Part shown: piece after piece, positions 48,823 through 56,985 of the stretch | How the letters are laid out: the number at the start of each line of letters is the position of its first letter | How positions within the stretch are numbered: the first letter of the stretch is position 1 | From: a virus | DNA length: 56,985 nucleotides | Virus record (IMG/VR): IMGVR_UViG_3300024334_000003 | Coordinates: 1 to 56,985 of that record | Reading direction: 5' to 3' (one strand) | The notes under the pieces: generated by a model | Seen by the model: the letters and a program-made list of their open reading frames with translations, nothing else | What the model was told of the DNA's origin: nothing | The model's database searches: none | Translations under genes and position numbers: made by a program

Positions 48823-51800
48823 TGGCTATTGAGAAGCTTGTACCCCAGTATCTCAATAAGGATGAGGACGAAAGACTCGTAAAGCCTTTTGAGATGACCG
48901 ATGCGCTCAACATCCGCGTTTCACATGAGGATGACGGGCAACAAGGTGTTGTGAAAAACGTTGAGGGAAACACCGCTATAGCTGCGAGAACTGTACCAGA
49001 CAATATCCCAACCTCTGGTACAAACAGAGTCATTGGATGTGTTTCCTCTGACGCAGAAAAGAGTATCTACTTCTTTCTTTACAACTCATCCGGGAATCAC
49101 GGTATCTATTTGTATGATTCTTCTGATGATACCTACAGAAAGGTGTATGAGGATACCGTTTTAAACTTTTCCCAGAATGGTTTTGTGAAGGCTGATATTG
49201 TTGTGAATCAATTTCAAGAGCACCTGCTCTACTTCACAGACAACAGAAACGAGCCGAGAAAGATTAACGCTACTAAGGCAGTCCTCGGGCAATACAGCTC
49301 TACATTTACGGGTGGAACAGACCAAGCTAAATCGAAGTTCCTTACTGTCGCTAAAGCACCACCTCAAGATGTAATTACGTTTGCCTACCAGACCAATCAG
49401 AATCTGGGTGTAAACAACCTCAAAGAGTCTTGCTTTCAGTTCGCGTATCAATACGTCTATGATGATGGTGAGGTATCTGCGCTTTCTGCGTACTCCTCAT
49501 TAGCTGTAAGTAAGTCACACACAGCGTTTAACTCTAGAGAGTTTGGCTCACTAGAAAAAAGAAACAACGAGCTTAAGATAACAATTACTAATTCCGACGG
49601 CCCGGTTGAAAAGATTAGGTTGTTCGGAAGAAAGAACAACGAGGGAGCATTCGTTCTCATTAAAGAACTTGACAATGTTGAGCCAGTGAGCATAGGCACG
49701 CTGACCCAAGATTTTATCTTTAGGAACGATGGAGCTTACACTTTTCTTTCCGATGAAGAGGTAAACAAGTCTTTCGATGCGGTACCTAGAAGGGCTGGTG
49801 CTCAATGCGTTTCTGACGGCAGGTTAATTTATGGGAACTACCTAGAGGGGTTTGACAACATCGAGACAGATGTCTACAACTACCCAGTGTACAACCCCGA
49901 GAGTTCGCTTGGTGGAGACTACGACTTCACTGTTGACGACAACGATGCTATCGTAAGGTCAAACAACGCCTTCTACAGTAGTTTTGGAGGCTCGTACAAC
50001 ACGGACTTTGCCGAGGCTTTCTTTGCCCCGCTAAATGGCACTAGCTCAGCTAGTCCAGCTGAGTTGGATTTTGCAGCAAATCATCTTGATGGTCTTAGTT
50101 TTACAGACCCTGACAACACCAGCGATACCAGCTTCACTACGACTGGGATTCATTTTGATGTGGACCTTTCGGAGTTCCCTGAAGGGGGTTTCCCTGAGGA
50201 CATGTCTCCTTCTATTGACTTCAATGTAAATCTGTCTACGAGCAAGATTGGAATCATGTGCTCTGGGGATAATGACAGTGCTATTAACGTTCCGGCTAGT
50301 ACGTTTCAAAACGGACAGTTGGTGCACTCACAGAACTGCACGATTCTTCACCCTGACAACACGAATGGAGCACTGTCAAACTTCGCTCCAAATAGCGACA
50401 TCATATTCAATAAGCAGTTCAATGTATCTGGTGTAACAAACTTAGATGACTTTAGGAATGCTTTGATTGATGGTGTTGTTGGTCAGACTACTGCATTTGT
50501 TGGTGTGTCCCCGGGTCAGACATCGGGCTCTCAGGCTGGAGATGCCTATGGAAACAACCTTTCCTCTAACGATAATAACGCGGGTCAGTTCGGTAGGATG
50601 ACCACCCACATGGCCGCTGTTGGTGGCGCAAACCACGACTTAATCCCGTCAAACGTTAACAACAAGAACCAGTTGTTCGTTGCGTTTGCAGGCGAGTTAA
50701 AGTTTGTCATTCATTCTTCTTCGGTTATCTCGCCAACAAAAGTTAGGTTCTTTGTTAGGATGGCTGGTGTTGACCTTTCATCACAGTTTGTGAAAGGTGT
50801 AGAGAAGGGCTTCGGTTCAACTCAAACAGGGAATCAGTTTGTTGATACTTCAAACCATTCACTAGTTGCAGAAAACTATAGTGGCTACGATGTCTACGAC
50901 ATTGATGAGCACAGTGTCATCATCAACTCAACTCACATCAATGCTGATGGATTTACTGTCGAGGATTACGACAATGGCTCTAGTAGTATTAAGTCCTTGT
51001 TGTTTGATTACGATGCTGTAGGTAATGTTGATGTATTCGGAGAGTCCGATAAGGTTCAAAGCTTTAAGGCTGGTGCAACACACGACTTTGGGGTTGTTTA
51101 TTACGACGAAAGAAACAGAGCGTCTGGTGTTCAGAGGATTGACACCGTAGACGTAGCTCACTTTGGCACTTCCCAAAGGCAGGGTAGGAACGGACCGACT
51201 GCGATTGACATGAGAATCCTGCATGAGCCACCAGAGTGGGCATCAAAATGGGCTCCCGTGTACAGCAAGAACACCAGCTATGACAAGGTTATGCAGGTGA
51301 GTATTGCTGAAGCTTGCCTAGGGAAACAAACGACTTTCTCTGACATACTATCTCCTCAGAACGCTTTGGCAGATAGAGACAGACCAGTCATCGAGTCCAT
51401 CGCAGGTGGAATCAATGGTCAAATCTTCGTGTCTATGAGGCCTACTGAGGGTAAAGCAAACTCGTACAAGGAGTTTAAGGGAGGGCAGTTAGACTATCAG
51501 TATCAAGAGGGGGATGTGATGCGAATCATTGAGTACGTTGGTCCAGATGGTAGTCGTATTAGGCCACTACACGAGTTTGCAATCACCTCTTACAAGTACT
51601 ATGTAGATGATGACAAGAACCCGATTAAGCTGGCGGTTCAGTCTACGTCTGGTGACGGTGGTTCAGCTCAGTCCGATGAAAACAATTTCCGAAGAACGGG
51701 TTGGTTTTTAACTGTTAGGGACAACAACACCCCAAGGTTTAGTAGGGATGAGGTTGCTGTAGGCACGGACTTCTTTTCTCAAGGATGCGTGGTAGAAATC

Positions 51801-54155
51801 TACAGACCTCAAAAGCAACAAGAGAATAGGATTTACTACGAGATAGGTAGGTGCTATGATGTTAAAACAATAGGCGGAAATAGAACCCACGGAGGTGACC
51901 GAAGTAACACCTCATCTCCCGACTTCAGTATTACTGTTGAGGGTGAGCTTTCGTTTATCTCTTCTCAGAGGCTGTACAATGGAGATAGAGTCAACACTGG
52001 TGATAACGCAGACGGTGATGCAGTCAGTTCTACTGGTAGGGTTTTTGTCGAGAGTGTTAAGCCAGAGGGCAATGGTTTGTTTGTGTACGGCGTGCATCCA
52101 TCCAATCCATTTAGCTCTGACACTATAGGTACTACAGCATCTTCAAATAATGTAGATGCCACGGTGGGTAGCGGAAACAGTGTGTTCCCGGGTGTGATTA
52201 CACTTAGAGAGGGTGATGTTTACATGCGTATTAGGGAGCAGCTATTCAACCCTGAGTCTTTATTTGAGCCAGTGTCTGGTACCACTAGAATCTTTGACCC
52301 AACTAAGGTTGATGAGGCTAGATATAGAAAGCAAATTGTAGAGTCCGAATCTGTTAGTGACTTCTTTGATTCAAAAGCCGTTAACGTTGGCAGACCCTTC
52401 GTCGAGACTGTAGAGCAAAAGGAGATTACCCGCGAGTCGGCAGTGACTTACAGCGATAGGTTTGTGTCTGATTCTAGCAGGTTAAATCTTTCTTCGTTCA
52501 ACCCTGCGTTATTTCCTTTCAAGGACTACAACAGTCAGCATGGTATTATTACCTACTTAGTTGATGCAGGGGAGTCCTTTTTCAACCTACAAGAAAACAA
52601 GGTTAGCCTTACACCAGTAGGAAGAACACTGATTCAAAGCACAGGTCAGTCTCAACTAGTCACCTCCACTGATGTGCTGGGTAAAGAGACCTATATGTCT
52701 GGCACATACGGACCGGGAAGAAACCCAGAGTCGGTGGTTGAAAGATTCGGAAGGATTTATTTTTCTGACATGTCCTCAGGAAAAGTTATTGCGGTAACCT
52801 CATCTGGCATTAGTCCTATTAGCGACACTAAAATGGAGTCCTTCTTTGAGACCGCCTTCATGAATGCTTTTGAAAGTACATCAACCCCTAGGCTACCTTC
52901 GGGTATTGACCCAGAGAACAGCGAGTTCATAGTTACTATTGAAAGCACAGATGTCGCGCCACTGGGCTTTGGGGGCACAACCATTGGGGATATCGTTAAA
53001 CCTCCCACCAATCCAGACGTTGCCTCTGCTGACGGAAGGGTGTCAATCGTTGCATCGACCAACACTCTTACTTGGGATAAAGACGAATACCCTTGGGACA
53101 GTGCTCACATTGATGGGGACGACAGGGAGCCAATATGGAACACCACCCATGTTGGGGTTGCGTATGCAGACCTGCTAATGAAAAGAGGCTCTGTTTTCGT
53201 TGACCCAATTCATGTTGATAAGGGTGACAAGGTATCTGTGGATGTGGTCTTGAGTACATCTGGAGAGTTTAGAGGTACCGCCGAGCTGTCATGTAAAGAT
53301 GGTTCAATTAAGTTCTGCACTAAAATAATTGACATTGGGGGTGACGTTGCTTCGGATGCTTCAGATATCGTGGCGGTGGGAAGTGCCGTTACTAACAACG
53401 GAGAAACGATTGCGTACTCTACTACGAAAGAATTTTGGATGTCGAGGTACAGCTTCATACCCGAGATGTATGCTCACATACATAATAGATTCTTTTCTTT
53501 TGAAGGGGGTCAGATGTACAGGCACAACACAAACGCTACTAGAAATAACTTTTACGGTAATCAATTCAACTCTACAATAGATGTGATTTCTAAGCAAACA
53601 CCGTCCATGGTAAAGGCTTATACAGCTATGAGTCTTGAAGGAAACGACACTTGGTCTGGAACTATAGAAAACAACACACAAAACACAGCCATCACGGAAG
53701 CAATGTTTGAGGAGAAGGAAGGTATGTACTACACCAACATCCCTCGTGGTCTTGCTGCAAATGCCAGCGACTCTATTGGTACCGAAAGGATTGTACTAGG
53801 TGTTGTCGCTTCACAGGCAAACAGCAATAAAGAAATCACCTTCACCTCTAGGATTAGCAACCTTCCGTTCGGTATTGGCGATACTGTTAAAACTCTTACA
53901 GGCTCCGCAGAGGGCAATACAACCAAAACTATACAGTCCGTAAAGGACAGAAAGACAATCGTTGTAGACAGCGACCCCGGCAACCTTGTTGGTAGCACGC
54001 TAATGGCTTTATCTTCTGACGTTATTAACGGAGAGGTGTTGAGAGATTACTACGCTAAGTTCAAACTCGTAAATGACAACACGTCTGCGATTGAGCTGTA
54101 CGGAATCAATGCGGTTTATGCAGTTTCTCCATTAGATAATTCACAAAACCAGTAA
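48822..54155 (+). CDS. Tail nozzle/hub protein (1777 aa)
   Basis: The largest tail protein. Its N-terminus, IEKLVPQYLNKDEDERLVKP followed by ALNIRVSHEDDGQQGVVKN, matches the P22 gp10/T7 gp12-like nozzle family, in which a beta-propeller-like platform forms the tail tube tip. The rest contains many beta-sandwich segments, among them IYFFLYNSSGNHGIYLYD. The length is far beyond the family's usual 700-900, so extra receptor-binding or enzymatic domains are probably inserted. It lies between the adaptor and the internal virion proteins. Confidence 0.72.
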   Translation: MAIEKLVPQYLNKDEDERLVKPFEMTDALNIRVSHEDDGQQGVVKNVEGNTAIAARTVPDNIPTSGTNRVIGCVSSDAEKSIYFFLYNSSGNHGIYLYDSSDDTYRKVYEDTVLNFSQNGFVKADIVVNQFQEHLLYFTDNRNEPRKINATKAVLGQYSSTFTGGTDQAKSKFLTVAKAPPQDVITFAYQTNQNLGVNNLKESCFQFAYQYVYDDGEVSALSAYSSLAVSKSHTAFNSREFGSLEKRNNELKITITNSDGPVEKIRLFGRKNNEGAFVLIKELDNVEPVSIGTLTQDFIFRNDGAYTFLSDEEVNKSFDAVPRRAGAQCVSDGRLIYGNYLEGFDNIETDVYNYPVYNPESSLGGDYDFTVDDNDAIVRSNNAFYSSFGGSYNTDFAEAFFAPLNGTSSASPAELDFAANHLDGLSFTDPDNTSDTSFTTTGIHFDVDLSEFPEGGFPEDMSPSIDFNVNLSTSKIGIMCSGDNDSAINVPASTFQNGQLVHSQNCTILHPDNTNGALSNFAPNSDIIFNKQFNVSGVTNLDDFRNALIDGVVGQTTAFVGVSPGQTSGSQAGDAYGNNLSSNDNNAGQFGRMTTHMAAVGGANHDLIPSNVNNKNQLFVAFAGELKFVIHSSSVISPTKVRFFVRMAGVDLSSQFVKGVEKGFGSTQTGNQFVDTSNHSLVAENYSGYDVYDIDEHSVIINSTHINADGFTVEDYDNGSSSIKSLLFDYDAVGNVDVFGESDKVQSFKAGATHDFGVVYYDERNRASGVQRIDTVDVAHFGTSQRQGRNGPTAIDMRILHEPPEWASKWAPVYSKNTSYDKVMQVSIAEACLGKQTTFSDILSPQNALADRDRPVIESIAGGINGQIFVSMRPTEGKANSYKEFKGGQLDYQYQEGDVMRIIEYVGPDGSRIRPLHEFAITSYKYYVDDDKNPIKLAVQSTSGDGGSAQSDENNFRRTGWFLTVRDNNTPRFSRDEVAVGTDFFSQGCVVEIYRPQKQQENRIYYEIGRCYDVKTIGGNRTHGGDRSNTSSPDFSITVEGELSFISSQRLYNGDRVNTGDNADGDAVSSTGRVFVESVKPEGNGLFVYGVHPSNPFSSDTIGTTASSNNVDATVGSGNSVFPGVITLREGDVYMRIREQLFNPESLFEPVSGTTRIFDPTKVDEARYRKQIVESESVSDFFDSKAVNVGRPFVETVEQKEITRESAVTYSDRFVSDSSRLNLSSFNPALFPFKDYNSQHGIITYLVDAGESFFNLQENKVSLTPVGRTLIQSTGQSQLVTSTDVLGKETYMSGTYGPGRNPESVVERFGRIYFSDMSSGKVIAVTSSGISPISDTKMESFFETAFMNAFESTSTPRLPSGIDPENSEFIVTIESTDVAPLGFGGTTIGDIVKPPTNPDVASADGRVSIVASTNTLTWDKDEYPWDSAHIDGDDREPIWNTTHVGVAYADLLMKRGSVFVDPIHVDKGDKVSVDVVLSTSGEFRGTAELSCKDGSIKFCTKIIDIGGDVASDASDIVAVGSAVTNNGETIAYSTTKEFWMSRYSFIPEMYAHIHNRFFSFEGGQMYRHNTNATRNNFYGNQFNSTIDVISKQTPSMVKAYTAMSLEGNDTWSGTIENNTQNTAITEAMFEEKEGMYYTNIPRGLAANASDSIGTERIVLGVVASQANSNKEITFTSRISNLPFGIGDTVKTLTGSAEGNTTKTIQSVKDRKTIVVDSDPGNLVGSTLMALSSDVINGEVLRDYYAKFKLVNDNTSAIELYGINAVYAVSPLDNSQNQ

Positions 54156-54160
54156 ATTTG
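54153..54160 (+). promoter_or_regulatory. TAnnTTTG box before the internal virion gene
   Basis: TAAATTTG overlapping the nozzle stop codon, 5 nt before the ATG of the next gene; nearly the leaderless spacing. Confidence 0.5.
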
Positions 54161-54165
54161 TAGAC

Positions 54166-55119
54166 ATGGCACTATTCAATGAACCAGAGGGGGCACCCAT
54201 TCCACCACCAAACGACCCGCCACCAAACGACCCGCCACCAAACGACCCGCCATCTTCGTCTGGCTCAAGCACCTACGCTCCTGTAGGTAAAGCCATGGGT
54301 ATGTTAGGCTCTGGTGCGGCTACTATGCTTGGTGGAGTTGTTGATATTTTTGCTGGAAATGCAGGCATTAAAAGAGGTGAGGAATCACTTGGGGTTGCGG
54401 ACGCAGAGCTTAGAAAACTCAAGGCTTCTCAGCCCTCGCTATCAACACCCTCAGAGTACTACGAGGCTGCAAAGAACGCCTATGACCAAAGATTGGTTCA
54501 GATGAGAACCGAGGACATCAACCGTTCCTTAGCTACCACAACGCAGGCAGCAGGTCAGTTCGGGGCCAGAGGTCTTGGGGCTGTGATGCAGGCTCAGCGA
54601 GATGCTCAGTCTCAGATGAGGACGGAAGCCCTCACGCAACAGCAACTTCAAACACAGGCTCTTACAAATCTGGCTGATGCAAGACAGCAGGAAGTTGGTA
54701 GACGAGAAGCACGCTCTACGAGAGACATTGATTATGGCTATGATGCAAAGGCATTAGCCCAAGCTCAGCTCGCTCAAGCTAGACAACAGCGTTCCGCTGG
54801 CATTGCTGGTGCCCTTGGAGGGGCGGCTGAGGCCGCAGTAGGTGGGGTTGCTCTATCTAAAATGATGCCTCCTAAAGTGCCTAAAGTGATGGAGGAGGGC
54901 GGTGAGGTTCAAAAGACACCGGGTGAGTTTAGCCACGAGAAAAATGAGATGTATGTAGTTGATGAAGACGGCAAGTCTATGGGTATTGCCCTTACTGGAG
55001 GTGAGTATGTTATTGCTCCAAAGGATGCTGCTCGGCTACAGAAACTTTCAGGTAAGGGTAAGTCAGGACTTCACAGCTTTGTTAGAAAGCTCGTAACTAG
55101 ATTTGAAAAAGCAGACTAA
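54166..55119 (+). CDS. Internal virion protein with proline repeat (317 aa)
   Basis: Residues about 12-27 are a repeat of PPPND units encoded by a tandem 15-bp DNA repeat. A hydrophobic segment follows (AMGMLGSGAATMLGGVVDIFAG). The middle is a long Q/A-rich coiled coil (TQAAGQFGARGLGAVMQAQRD...). The C-terminus has MEEGGEVQKTPGEFSHEKNEMYVVDEDGKSMGIALTGGEYVIAP in two parts, a short module frequent in internal virion/ejection proteins. It probably forms part of the ejected inner core. Confidence 0.68.
   Translation: MALFNEPEGAPIPPPNDPPPNDPPPNDPPSSSGSSTYAPVGKAMGMLGSGAATMLGGVVDIFAGNAGIKRGEESLGVADAELRKLKASQPSLSTPSEYYEAAKNAYDQRLVQMRTEDINRSLATTTQAAGQFGARGLGAVMQAQRDAQSQMRTEALTQQQLQTQALTNLADARQQEVGRREARSTRDIDYGYDAKALAQAQLAQARQQRSAGIAGALGGAAEAAVGGVALSKMMPPKVPKVMEEGGEVQKTPGEFSHEKNEMYVVDEDGKSMGIALTGGEYVIAPKDAARLQKLSGKGKSGLHSFVRKLVTRFEKAD
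54205..54249 (+). repeat. Tandem 15-bp repeat (x3) in the internal virion gene
   Basis: CCACCAAACGACCCG three times without change, encoding PPNDP units. Copy number could vary among related phages. Confidence 0.9.
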
Positions 55120-55120
55120 G

Positions 55121-56749
55121 ATGGCAGAAGGAACGAGATTTAAAACTGGTTTTCTCCCAGCACCAATTAGCTACACAGGCATCGGTGCTCAGATTGGAGA
55201 TAGAATAAGCCAAGGCATTCAGGGCATGTCTGATGAGTTTGAAAGAAGAAAAGCTCAGACCAACCAAACCATGGGCTTTACCGACGCGCTCGGTGAGGCT
55301 GTACCCGCTGGAATCACGTCAAAGTACAGGGAGGGTGCTCAGATTTTATTGACTAAGTATCAGAATGCTGCAACAAAAGCTTACAGAACTGGTGTTCAAT
55401 CAGACATTGACGAGTATCAGAGACTTCGTGGTGAGTTTATTGAGTTCAAGAACATTTCTACAGCTAAAAGCGCACTAGATAATCAAACTAGATTGTCAAT
55501 CGCACAAGGCCAATACAAGAACCTATCGGGTGGTATTGCAGAAAGCTTAGATAAATACAACGAATACTCTAAAGCCAACTACAGTTGGAACGAAGCGACT
55601 AGACAGCTTGAGGTCGTGATGGGCAATGGTCAAACAAACTGGAGAGAGTCTAACATCGCGGACATGAACGACGTTTTTGTTCCTTCTACCTTATGGAAGG
55701 GTACCGAATACATGACGGAAAACCTTGGTAACTCTGTATATGAAGACGTACTCAAGGCTCGTGAGGCGACCTATCAAAATCTTACAGACCTTGGGTTTGC
55801 AGACGGCACACTTAACAACGAGGCCATCTATGAAGACATTGACACGAACCTTCAATCTAAGTTTGCCGTAAGGGGTACTGAGATGATGGAGGCTATCGCT
55901 ATTACGGGCTACAAAAATTTACAGAAGCCCGGAGCTATAGAGCTTACGGAAGAAGATTTTGCTGAGGCTGGTGTTCTTTACAACGAGCAAGAAATTTTTG
56001 CTGAGCTACCCAGTGGTAAAAACATTGGTGATGGTAAACTCAACTCTAGTGGAGAGTGGGTATTTGATGTGTCTGATGAGGAGGTTAAAGAAGAGATGGG
56101 GAACATGGGTTCTGTATCTCGACAGTACATCGAAAGAAGAAAGGCTGTTAAGCTGTACATGGAGGAGGCCTCATCAAAGGCATTCAACCTTGTGCAGGTA
56201 AACAATCAGCTTGCTCAAGACCTTTCGGCAAGACGCTCTGAAGCTGCTGCCGCAGCAAGACTTAAGGCTTCTCAAGGGGATGACAAACCAGCAACAGACC
56301 TTATCCCTGTAGCAGACAGTGTTACAATCCCAGCCCACCTTAGTGAAGAGGGCGAGACAGTTCCAGAAAAGCCTAATCAAAGCGTCTATCGTGTTCCCGC
56401 AAGCGTCAAAGGCAGAGAATTTAAGTTTGCTGTAAGAGCGGGGGATGAAGAGGCGGCTCAAACAACACTCGTTAATAATGTTGTTTTCAGCCCTCAGGGT
56501 GAGCTCATAGGTTATGATATTGCTACTGGTCCGGGGCTTATTGAAGGTGTTACTCAAGACATTGAAGGCCTTGACCTAAGCACAGAAACTGTATATGCAT
56601 TCGACCCAAGGTTCGAGCTAATCAATAGTAAGTTTCGTTCTGTTGGCCAAGCGAAAGGCAGAAGAATCGGTAGGGAAATTCTAGAAGAGGCAGCTACAAA
56701 AGTGATACTACAGGAGTTCTTGTCTCAACAGGAGAAGGGTCAGGAATAA
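55121..56749 (+). CDS. Internal virion protein (542 aa)
   Basis: The ATG 1 nt after the upstream stop is preferred; an earlier in-frame start lies inside the upstream gene. A helical protein (GTRFKTGFLPAPISYTGIGAQIGDRISQ, then long helices such as TTKYQNAATKAYRTGVQSDIDEY-type segments near 75-100) with no catalytic motif seen. A beta-rich part lies near 410-480 (YRVPASVKGREFKFAVRAGD). It precedes the giant polyvalent protein gene, the usual order of ejection-protein clusters. Confidence 0.65.
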   Translation: MAEGTRFKTGFLPAPISYTGIGAQIGDRISQGIQGMSDEFERRKAQTNQTMGFTDALGEAVPAGITSKYREGAQILLTKYQNAATKAYRTGVQSDIDEYQRLRGEFIEFKNISTAKSALDNQTRLSIAQGQYKNLSGGIAESLDKYNEYSKANYSWNEATRQLEVVMGNGQTNWRESNIADMNDVFVPSTLWKGTEYMTENLGNSVYEDVLKAREATYQNLTDLGFADGTLNNEAIYEDIDTNLQSKFAVRGTEMMEAIAITGYKNLQKPGAIELTEEDFAEAGVLYNEQEIFAELPSGKNIGDGKLNSSGEWVFDVSDEEVKEEMGNMGSVSRQYIERRKAVKLYMEEASSKAFNLVQVNNQLAQDLSARRSEAAAAARLKASQGDDKPATDLIPVADSVTIPAHLSEEGETVPEKPNQSVYRVPASVKGREFKFAVRAGDEEAAQTTLVNNVVFSPQGELIGYDIATGPGLIEGVTQDIEGLDLSTETVYAFDPRFELINSKFRSVGQAKGRRIGREILEEAATKVILQEFLSQQEKGQE

Positions 56750-56753
56750 TCCG

Positions 56754-56761
56754 TATTTTTG
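56754..56761 (+). promoter_or_regulatory. TAnnTTTG promoter box of the giant gene
   Basis: TATTTTTG matches the Bacteroidota -7 consensus TAnnTTTG and lies exactly 4 nt before the ATG of the giant virion protein gene. This spacing predicts a transcript that starts at or next to the start codon. No clear TTG -33 box was seen at the usual distance. Confidence 0.6.
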
Positions 56762-56765
56762 ACGC

Positions 56766-56985
56766 ATGGATGAACAGTTAAAGGCACTGCTTACTGAAGC
56801 GCAGGCTAATGGTGCTTCTGAATCAGAACTTCTAGCGATTATTGCCCAGTACAATAGTCAAAAAAAAAAGAAGAAACTTCACAATCTCCCTTGGTTTCGG
56901 AGGTGGGTTCATTGGATTCAAGTTCACCTACATCTCTGGGTGGAGAACAAGACACTGCACTTTCGGATTTTCTTACGGCACCGAG
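56766..56985 (+). CDS. N-terminal part of the giant polyvalent virion protein (continues at base 2)
   Basis: The ATG here, 16 nt after the preceding gene, opens the reading frame that continues across the circular junction into the frame starting at base 2. The first residues (MDEQLKALLTEAQANG) form a hydrophilic helix, followed by a lysine run encoded by the A-tract. In this copy the A-run is one base short, so the frame is lost after about residue 36. With the A11 version it continues to base 9799, giving 3286 residues. This start is preferred over a TTG at base 65 because it has an ATG, a matching promoter box at the 4-nt spacing used elsewhere in this genome, and tight spacing to the upstream gene. 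Confidence 0.8.
   Translation, partial: MDEQLKALLTEAQANGASESELLAIIAQYNSQKKKKKLHNLPWFRRWVHWIQVHLHLWVENKTLHFRIFLRHR
56828..56985. repeat. Right copy of terminal overlap (A10 version)
   Basis: Identical to bases 1-159 except for one missing A in the homopolymer (56860-56869). In this copy the reading frame that begins at 56766 is shifted after the A-run and reads lysine- and tryptophan-rich residues unlike the protein in the left copy. A sequencing or assembly error in the homopolymer is the simplest reading. Real length variation or slippage is possible. Confidence 0.97.

Noticed and set aside
1-56985. Integrase, lysogeny repressor or attachment site
   Set aside because: No tyrosine or serine recombinase motif and no cI-type repressor was seen. 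The winged-helix protein at 29100 alone does not indicate lysogeny.
1-56985. CRISPR array or diversity-generating retroelement
   Set aside because: No regularly spaced repeat arrays and no reverse transcriptase motif were found. The only tandem repeats are the 15-bp units at 54205 and the collagen-like codons at about 37190-37330.

Overview
The window is the genome of a tailed phage, most likely a short-tailed (podovirus-like) lytic phage of a Bacteroidota host, probably a marine one. The host inference rests on repeated TAnnTTTG promoter boxes (the Bacteroidota -7 element), the lack of clear Shine-Dalgarno sequences with A-rich leaders instead, a primase with a Bacteroidota-type BT4734/VirE-N domain, and a secreted protease with a dockerin-like tail of the kind seen in marine Bacteroidota. 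The first 159 bases recur as the last 158 bases, so the sequence is a circular (or terminally redundant) molecule of about 56.83 kb cut inside one very long gene. The two copies differ by one A in a homopolymer (11 versus 10), and only the 11-A copy keeps that gene open. Its real start is at 56766 and the product is about 3286 residues.

Layout. (1) 1-10.8 kb, + strand: the giant polyvalent virion/ejection protein, then a DUF5675-like protein, a holin-like protein and a very small acidic protein. A strong minus-strand terminator with a UUCG loop separates these from the next block. (2) 10.9-24.2 kb, - strand: the early/replication block. Its distal part (transcribed last) carries several PD-(D/E)XK-type nucleases, two DnaA-domain-IV-like proteins, a primase-helicase, a DUF3310 protein, tRNA-Arg(UCU), an exonuclease-VIII-like nuclease and an Erf/Rad52-like annealing protein. 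Its proximal part holds about a dozen small early proteins and an ArdC-like antirestriction protein. No DNA polymerase, integrase or phage RNA polymerase was recognised. (3) 24.2-24.87 kb: a non-coding divergent region with a minus-strand promoter and, on the + strand, a promoter followed by a predicted three-way-junction RNA. (4) 24.87-31.8 kb: accessory and morphogenesis genes, including a secreted M43 metalloprotease, a minus-strand secreted protein, a lytic transglycosylase, a minus-strand DNA-binding protein and a double-domain GroES-like protein. (5) 31.8-56.98 kb, + strand: zinc ribbon, large terminase, portal, a run of fibre/appendage genes (one with collagen-like repeats), scaffold, major capsid protein, tail ring/nozzle proteins and internal virion proteins that lead into the giant protein.

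Regulation. Two promoter systems stand out. The minus-strand early genes, plus the isolated secreted protein at 28 kb, follow a rigid motif, CACAATA - 15/16 nt - CGTT - 5 nt - TATAGAAAC. In three or four copies an inverted repeat, TTAAC-ATCC-GTTAA, sits a fixed 9 nt upstream. The + strand genes use TAnnTTTG boxes, five of which lie exactly 4 nt before the ATG, which predicts leaderless mRNAs. The early promoter/operator family, the structured RNA and the secreted protease are the most interesting parts of the window.

All functional calls come from reading motifs, gene order and sequence by eye. No database search was run.
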